DNA from: Pseudomonadota bacterium
Lineage (GTDB): Bacteria; Pseudomonadota; Alphaproteobacteria; Rhizobiales; Xanthobacteraceae
Direction of reading: 5' to 3'
DNA length: 9,613 nucleotides
NCBI GenBank assembly: GCA_023442085.1
Contig: JAEZMT010000105.1
Span: 1 to 9,613, forward strand
In this document: positions 5,565 to 9,613 of the stretch, in pieces
Layout: each line of letters starts with the position of its first letter
How positions within the stretch are numbered: position 1 is the stretch's first letter
Program-made: the position numbers and the translations under genes
The notes under the pieces: generated by a model
Seen by the model: the letters and a program-made list of their open reading frames with translations, nothing else
The model's database searches: none
Told to the model about the DNA's origin: nothing

Positions 5565-8114
5565 ATGAAGCGACTTTGGACCGGCGCCTCAGCCGCCGCG
5601 CTGATCGCAGCGGCGATGCTGTGGACCGCGACGGCCGACGCCCAGCAGCCCCAGTCCGCATCCCAGGCGCAGGCCCAGCCCGGGGCCACGCCTACCGCGC
5701 CGCCGACCTGGCCGCGCGTCTTCGATCTGCCCGACAGCCAGGTGCTCCAGCTCTATCAGCCGCAGATCGACGTCTGGAACGGCGACACCATGTCCGGCCG
5801 CGCCGCCGTCGCCATCGGCGTCAAGACAGGCGCGCCCACCTACGGCATGGTGAAGTTCTCCACCCGCGTCGCCATCGACAAGCCGGCGGGCCTCGTCCAT
5901 TTCGCCACCTTCACCATCGAAAACGTGCAGGTGCCTACCGAGCCGGGCAAGGCGGGCGAGATCCGCTCCGCTTTGCAGACGCGCCTGCCGCCCGACGGCA
6001 TGACCATCCCGCTCGACCAGCTCCAGGCGAGCTATGCCGTGAATCAGGAACTGGCCAAGGTCCAGGCCCAGCCGGTGGACAACACCCCGCCGCAGATCCT
6101 GTTCGCCACCACCACGACCGTGCTTGTCCCTGTCGCCGGCCAGCCGGTGCTGCGGCCGATCAAGGGCGTGAGCGGCTTCCAGCGGGTCATCAACACGCAG
6201 CCCCTGCTGCTGAAGGATGATGCCGGCACCTATCATCTGGAGGCCGCCGGCCACTGGTATGAGACGCCGGACCTCGGCGGCACATGGATCGTCACGCCCC
6301 AGGTCTCCGACGCCCTCGCGGCGGCGGGCAAGGCGGCCATCGCCGAGATCCCGGCCGATCCGCTGCTCAGCAACGACAAGAAGCCGATTAACCCGGCCCC
6401 GGCCATTATCGCGGTCACCAAGCCCTCCGAGCTGATCCAGACCGACGGCCAGCCGCAGATGCTCCCGGTGGCGGGCACCAACCTGCTCACCATGAACAAT
6501 GCCGACCATGCGGTGTTCATGGAGACCACCTCCAACTCCTATTACGTCCTCATCTCGGGCCGCTGGTTCAAGGCGCCCGACCTGAAGGGGCCGTGGGCCT
6601 TCGTCGCCAGCAACGCGCTGCCGAAGGACTTCTCCAAGATCTCGCCGAACGATCCCAAGGCCAACGTGCTGGTCTCCGTGGCGGGCACGCCGCAGGCCAA
6701 GGAAGCAGCCATCGCCGCGACCATTCCGCAGACGGCGACGGTGAAGCGGGATGTGCAGCTCAAGGTCGCCTATGAGGGCGCGCCGAAGTTCGAGCCCATC
6801 ACCGGCACCGCCCTCGCTTATGCCGTGAACACCGCGACGCCGGTCATCCGCCTCGCGCCAGACCGCTTCTACGCGGTGAACAACGGCGCGTGGTTCGTGG
6901 CGGTCGATCCCGCCGGCCCTTGGCGCGTCGCCGACGCGGTGCCGGACGTGATCTACACCATCCCGGTGTCGTCGCCCGTCCACTACGTCACCTACGTGCG
7001 CATCTACGGCGCCACGCCGGAGGCCGTGGTGGTGGGCTATACCCCGGGCTACATGGGCGTCGTGGTCGCGCCGGGCGGCACGGTGGTCTACGGCACGGGC
7101 TACAATTGCGTGGGCTACGTGGGCTTCACGGACTGGTATTCGTGCCCCGTCACCTACGGCGTCGGCGCCGGCTTCGCGCTGGGCCTCGACACTGGGTTCG
7201 CCTTCGGCTTCGCCGCCGGATGGGGCTGGGGCACGGCGGTGTATCCTTATTGGGGGCCGTACTGGCATCCCTATGGTCCCTATGGACCTTACGGACCGTG
7301 GGGCGGCCACTGGGGCTACACCAACCTGAACCAGACCAACCTCTACGGCCGCTGGGGCGGCGCCGCCACGGTGAACCATGCGTGGGGCACCACCTGGAAC
7401 GGCACCGACTGGTCGGGCCGCGACTGGCGCGGCACCACGGCGAACGGCACCAATTTCGCCGGCCGCTCGGGCGCTGCGTTCAACCCCTATTCCGGCAATT
7501 ATGCCGCCGGCCGGGAGAACGCCCGCTACAACCCCACCACCGGCGCGCGTGGCGAAAGCCGCGCCGGTGTGGAGGGCAACGCCTATACGGGCAATGCCGC
7601 CGCCGGCCGTGAATCCGCCGGCGCCAATCCCACCACGGGCACCTATCACGCCTCCCAGACCGGCGTGACGGAGAAGAACGGCAACGTGAACGTCGACAGC
7701 CGCGGCGTCGCCGGCAACGCCAAGACCGGCAATGCAGTGGCCTGGGACAACGGCCATGTGGCGGTCGACCACGACGGCAACGTCTACCAGCACAACGACA
7801 ATGGCAGCTGGAGCCAGCACACCACCTCCGGCTGGCAGAACACCAGCCGCGACACGTCGAGCCTCGATCGCGAGGAACAGGCCCGCTCCTATAGCAATCA
7901 GCGGGTGTCGAGCTACGGCGGCGACGGCTTCGGCGGCGACGCCTATGGCCGTGGCGACAGCTTCGGCTCCGGCGGCTTCGACCGGGACTTCGGCGGCTTC
8001 GGCGGCGGCGACCGTTGGGGCGGCGGCGGCGATCGCTTCGGCGGTGGCGGCGGCTGGGGTGGCGGCGGCCGAGGGTTCGGCGGCGGATTTGGTGGCGGCT
8101 TCGGCCGGCGCTGA
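5565..8114 (+). CDS. Large exported repeat protein with Gly/Trp modules and Gly-rich tail (849 aa), function unknown
   Basis: The start ATG has a strong GGGAGG site 6 bases upstream; a longer frame from 5526 would bury the signal peptide. Residues 1-26 form a Sec signal ending ATADA-QQ. Layout: a Gln/Ala/Pro linker (27-50); an N-terminal domain (about 51-180); three copies of a roughly 52-residue module (190-241, 294-344, 404-453), each with GxP-x3-P-x2-G near its start and Gly-x-Trp-(Phe/Tyr) then a terminal Trp at its end; a hydrophobic Gly/Ala/Phe stretch (531-556); a Tyr/Pro/Gly run (559-584); a 16-residue-period NPxTG repeat block (640-733); and a Gly/Phe/Trp tail (785-849). The only cysteines, 515 and 527, probably form a disulfide. 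From memory, similar proteobacterial proteins are labelled carbohydrate-binding family V/XII, a label I cannot verify. A cell-surface or periplasmic structural or binding role is inferred. The gene is probably monocistronic. Confidence 0.88.
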   Translation: MKRLWTGASAAALIAAAMLWTATADAQQPQSASQAQAQPGATPTAPPTWPRVFDLPDSQVLQLYQPQIDVWNGDTMSGRAAVAIGVKTGAPTYGMVKFSTRVAIDKPAGLVHFATFTIENVQVPTEPGKAGEIRSALQTRLPPDGMTIPLDQLQASYAVNQELAKVQAQPVDNTPPQILFATTTTVLVPVAGQPVLRPIKGVSGFQRVINTQPLLLKDDAGTYHLEAAGHWYETPDLGGTWIVTPQVSDALAAAGKAAIAEIPADPLLSNDKKPINPAPAIIAVTKPSELIQTDGQPQMLPVAGTNLLTMNNADHAVFMETTSNSYYVLISGRWFKAPDLKGPWAFVASNALPKDFSKISPNDPKANVLVSVAGTPQAKEAAIAATIPQTATVKRDVQLKVAYEGAPKFEPITGTALAYAVNTATPVIRLAPDRFYAVNNGAWFVAVDPAGPWRVADAVPDVIYTIPVSSPVHYVTYVRIYGATPEAVVVGYTPGYMGVVVAPGGTVVYGTGYNCVGYVGFTDWYSCPVTYGVGAGFALGLDTGFAFGFAAGWGWGTAVYPYWGPYWHPYGPYGPYGPWGGHWGYTNLNQTNLYGRWGGAATVNHAWGTTWNGTDWSGRDWRGTTANGTNFAGRSGAAFNPYSGNYAAGRENARYNPTTGARGESRAGVEGNAYTGNAAAGRESAGANPTTGTYHASQTGVTEKNGNVNVDSRGVAGNAKTGNAVAWDNGHVAVDHDGNVYQHNDNGSWSQHTTSGWQNTSRDTSSLDREEQARSYSNQRVSSYGGDGFGGDAYGRGDSFGSGGFDRDFGGFGGGDRWGGGGDRFGGGGGWGGGGRGFGGGFGGGFGRR
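7482..7763 (+). repeat. 48-bp-period coding repeats (NPxTG repeats) inside the large exported protein
   Basis: In residues 640-733 an N-x-x-(T/S)-G motif recurs at 640, 656, 672 and 688, exactly 16 residues (48 bases) apart, and again at 718 after a degenerate 14-residue unit. Odd units share the form NxxTGNxAAGRE and even units share NPTTG followed by a different tail, so a 32-residue higher-order repeat is visible. This points to internal duplication. Confidence 0.8.
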
Positions 8115-8137
8115 TCGCATCCCATCGCACTCAAACG

Positions 8138-8166
8138 AAAGGCCGGGCGCACGCGCCCGGCCTTTT
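8138..8166. terminator. Probably bidirectional intrinsic terminator
   Basis: GGCCGGGCG (8141-8149) pairs perfectly with CGCCCGGCC (8154-8162) around the loop CACG. AAA before the stem and TTTT after it extend the pairing and give a U-tract for the plus-strand gene. Read from the right, the stem is followed by TTTCGTTT, so it can also end the minus-strand glucosyltransferase gene, which stops 20 bases away. It sits in the 71-base gap between two convergent genes. Confidence 0.9.
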
Positions 8167-8185
8167 CATTTTAGCGGAACTCCGA

Positions 8186-9613
8186 TCAGGCCGCCCGGCG
8201 GGCCTCGAAGCGCTCGCCGGCCAGAAGCCGCTGGACCCGGCTCGGGCTGAACTCCTCCGGCACGGCGCACAGACCGAGACGCACGCACAATTGGCCGAGG
8301 CGCGGATCGGCGGTGGCCATGGTGAAGGGAATGGCGAGCACATAGCCCGCCAGCACCGGAACCGCCCACAGCGCCAGCACCGGCTGGACCGCCAGGAGAG
8401 AGACGAGGACCGCGAGACCGAACACCGTCTGCGGCCAGAACGCCCGCGCAGCGTGGGCGAAGTCCACCCCATGTCCGTCGCGTGCCTGGGCTCTCCAGGA
8501 GGCCCGCACCCGGCCGAGCAGCAGCCGGAGCATCTCCAGCGTCACCGCCATGGCAGTGATGGCACTGAGCAGGAAGGAAAACACCAGCTCCACCGCCACG
8601 GATGCGGAGAAGCGCAGCGCGCCGCCATAGCGAGCGACGCCCCCCGTGGTCAGCAGGACATCCGCGACGCCGGCGAGCTTGGGCAGGAGCGCCATCGCCA
8701 TCATGCCCCCGTAGAGCGCCAGCGCGAGGCCGACCGGATAGGCCGGCCCCGCCTCCGCCGCCGCCAGAGGCAGGAGCGCCAGCAGCGCCGGATGGGCGGG
8801 CACCGTCACGAACATCAGGATGGCCCAGACCAGTTGGAAGCGGCTCATGCGCTGGAGGCTCGCCGCCAGGCCCGGCACAGAGAGAAGGCGCAGATATTGA
8901 AGATTGCCGAGGCACCAGCGCAGGTCGCGGCCGACGAAATCGGTGGCGGCCGGCGGGTTCTCCTCATAGCTCTCGCTCTCCACCGGCAGCACGCGCACCT
9001 CATAGCCGGCGCGGCGCATGAGGACGGCTTCCACCTGATCGTGGGAGAGCACGGGTCCGCCGAAGGGCGGGCCGCCGGGCAGCGCAGGAAGGTGGCAGGC
9101 ATCGCGGAAGGGGGCGACGCGGATCACCGCATTGTGCCCCCAGAACGGCCCGCAATCCCCGGCCCACCAGCTCGCACCCAAAGTGTAGCTGCGCATGCCG
9201 TGGCGCATGCCGAACTGGAAGATGCGCCCGAACGCGCTTCGAGAGGGCAGTCCCACCACGAGGCTCTGCAGGATGCCGAGGCGCGGATAGGCCATCATCA
9301 GCCGCACCATGGAGAGGATGGTGTCCGCCCCCATCAGGCTGTCGGCGTCGAGCGGCAGCATGAAGTCGTAGCGATCGCCCGCGTCGACGCAGAAGGCGCG
9401 CACATTGCCGGCCTTGAAGCCGGCATTGTCCGTCCGACGACGGTAGAAGATGCGCGATGGCCCTTCCTGCGCCCGCCACGCCGCCACCAGCGCCTCCTCG
9501 GCGGCGGCGATTTCCGGCCGCGAGGTGTCGCTGAGGACGTGGAAATCGAAGGCGGCGCCGTGGCCGGTCAGGTCGAGGTCCGCCTTCACCGCCTTGAGCC
9601 GATTGAGCGCGCG
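8186..9613 (-). CDS. opgH: Glucans biosynthesis glucosyltransferase H (OpgH/MdoH), C-terminal part, cut by window edge
   Basis: OpgH is the inner-membrane GT2-family enzyme that polymerises beta-glucose from UDP-glucose and exports it to make osmoregulated periplasmic glucans. The last 475 codons are visible and the frame stays open to the edge (first residues RALNRLKAV), so the N-terminal membrane part is missing; E. coli OpgH has 847 residues. In fragment numbering, the catalytic motifs are DADS at 89-92, WGHNAVIRV at 158-166, SHD at 190-192 followed by EAVLMRRAG, and the QxxRW-equivalent RDLRWCLGN at 229-237. Hydrophobic segments at about 260-286, 293-313, 337-358 and 393-430 are the C-terminal transmembrane helices. 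Its usual partner opgG is not in the window and would lie to the right. The GTG at 9589 is internal, since homology continues upstream of it. Confidence 0.94.
   Translation of the reverse strand, partial: RALNRLKAVKADLDLTGHGAAFDFHVLSDTSRPEIAAAEEALVAAWRAQEGPSRIFYRRRTDNAGFKAGNVRAFCVDAGDRYDFMLPLDADSLMGADTILSMVRLMMAYPRLGILQSLVVGLPSRSAFGRIFQFGMRHGMRSYTLGASWWAGDCGPFWGHNAVIRVAPFRDACHLPALPGGPPFGGPVLSHDQVEAVLMRRAGYEVRVLPVESESYEENPPAATDFVGRDLRWCLGNLQYLRLLSVPGLAASLQRMSRFQLVWAILMFVTVPAHPALLALLPLAAAEAGPAYPVGLALALYGGMMAMALLPKLAGVADVLLTTGGVARYGGALRFSASVAVELVFSFLLSAITAMAVTLEMLRLLLGRVRASWRAQARDGHGVDFAHAARAFWPQTVFGLAVLVSLLAVQPVLALWAVPVLAGYVLAIPFTMATADPRLGQLCVRLGLCAVPEEFSPSRVQRLLAGERFEARRAA

Noticed and set aside
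7269..7304. 9-bp repeats of Pro-Tyr-Gly codons as a possible slippage site
   Set aside because: Codons vary between copies (CCC TAT GGT, CCC TAT GGA, CCT TAC GGA), so slippage is unlikely; it is protein-level low complexity.
7917..8111. Gly-rich GGC-repeat DNA as a CRISPR or satellite array
   Set aside because: It is in frame, irregular and encodes the Gly/Phe/Trp tail of the exported protein; there are no spacers or constant repeat unit.
5589..8120. Very long minus-strand open frame (843 codons) opposite the large exported protein gene
   Set aside because: A shadow of high-GC coding DNA: composition is Ala/Arg/Gly/His/Val-rich with no motif, there is no plausible start signal, and the plus strand has a signal peptide, a strong ribosome-binding site and ordered repeats.
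9587..9589. GTG as the start of the glucosyltransferase gene
   Set aside because: The frame continues to the window edge with residues that fit OpgH before this codon, so the gene is truncated by the window.

Overview
The window is GC-rich, densely coding bacterial DNA. It looks like an alphaproteobacterial chromosome, probably Hyphomicrobiales and perhaps the Xanthobacter/Azorhizobium/Ancylobacter group. That placement rests on codon use, the divergent oxyR-katA pair, an OpgH-type glucosyltransferase and the general style of the proteins; it is inference, because no rRNA or other taxonomic marker is present. I see no tRNA, rRNA, CRISPR array, insertion sequence, prophage or attachment site.

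Left part (1-2318, all minus strand): the 5' part of purN (cut by the window edge), purM and oxyR. purM and purN overlap by 4 bases (ATGA) and encode the AIR synthetase and GAR formyltransferase steps of purine synthesis. oxyR lies 41 bases upstream of purM in the same direction, and that gap holds two small hairpins.

Centre-left (2319-4046): a divergent oxyR / katA control region followed by katA, a heme catalase. The intergenic region carries a perfect 6-5-6 inverted repeat fitting the LysR T-N11-A rule and the OxyR half-site spacing, with a weaker second half 22 bp away that abuts a candidate katA -35. This is a peroxide-sensing module: OxyR with both redox cysteines next to its usual target gene. 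katA ends in a strong intrinsic terminator.

Centre (4047-5134): aqpZ on the minus strand, converging on katA, then about 400 bases with no convincing gene but with three GCAATCG repeats upstream of aqpZ.

Right part (5135-8185, plus strand): a 92-residue exported protein of unknown function, a 151-base spacer with a threefold 14-bp tandem repeat and several dyads, then an 849-residue exported protein. The large protein has three copies of a roughly 52-residue Gly/Trp module, a Gly/Tyr/Pro-rich middle, a 16-residue-period NPxTG repeat block and a Gly-rich tail. It is the least ordinary object here. A strong hairpin terminator separates it from the convergent minus-strand gene, the C-terminal part of an OpgH/MdoH osmoregulated periplasmic glucan glucosyltransferase that runs off the right edge.

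Most of the window is housekeeping and stress-response chromosome. I found no clear evidence of a new defence or mobile system. The points worth a second look are the repeat architecture of the large exported protein, the oxyR-katA operator with its apparently leaderless oxyR start, and the short repeats in the two long spacers.
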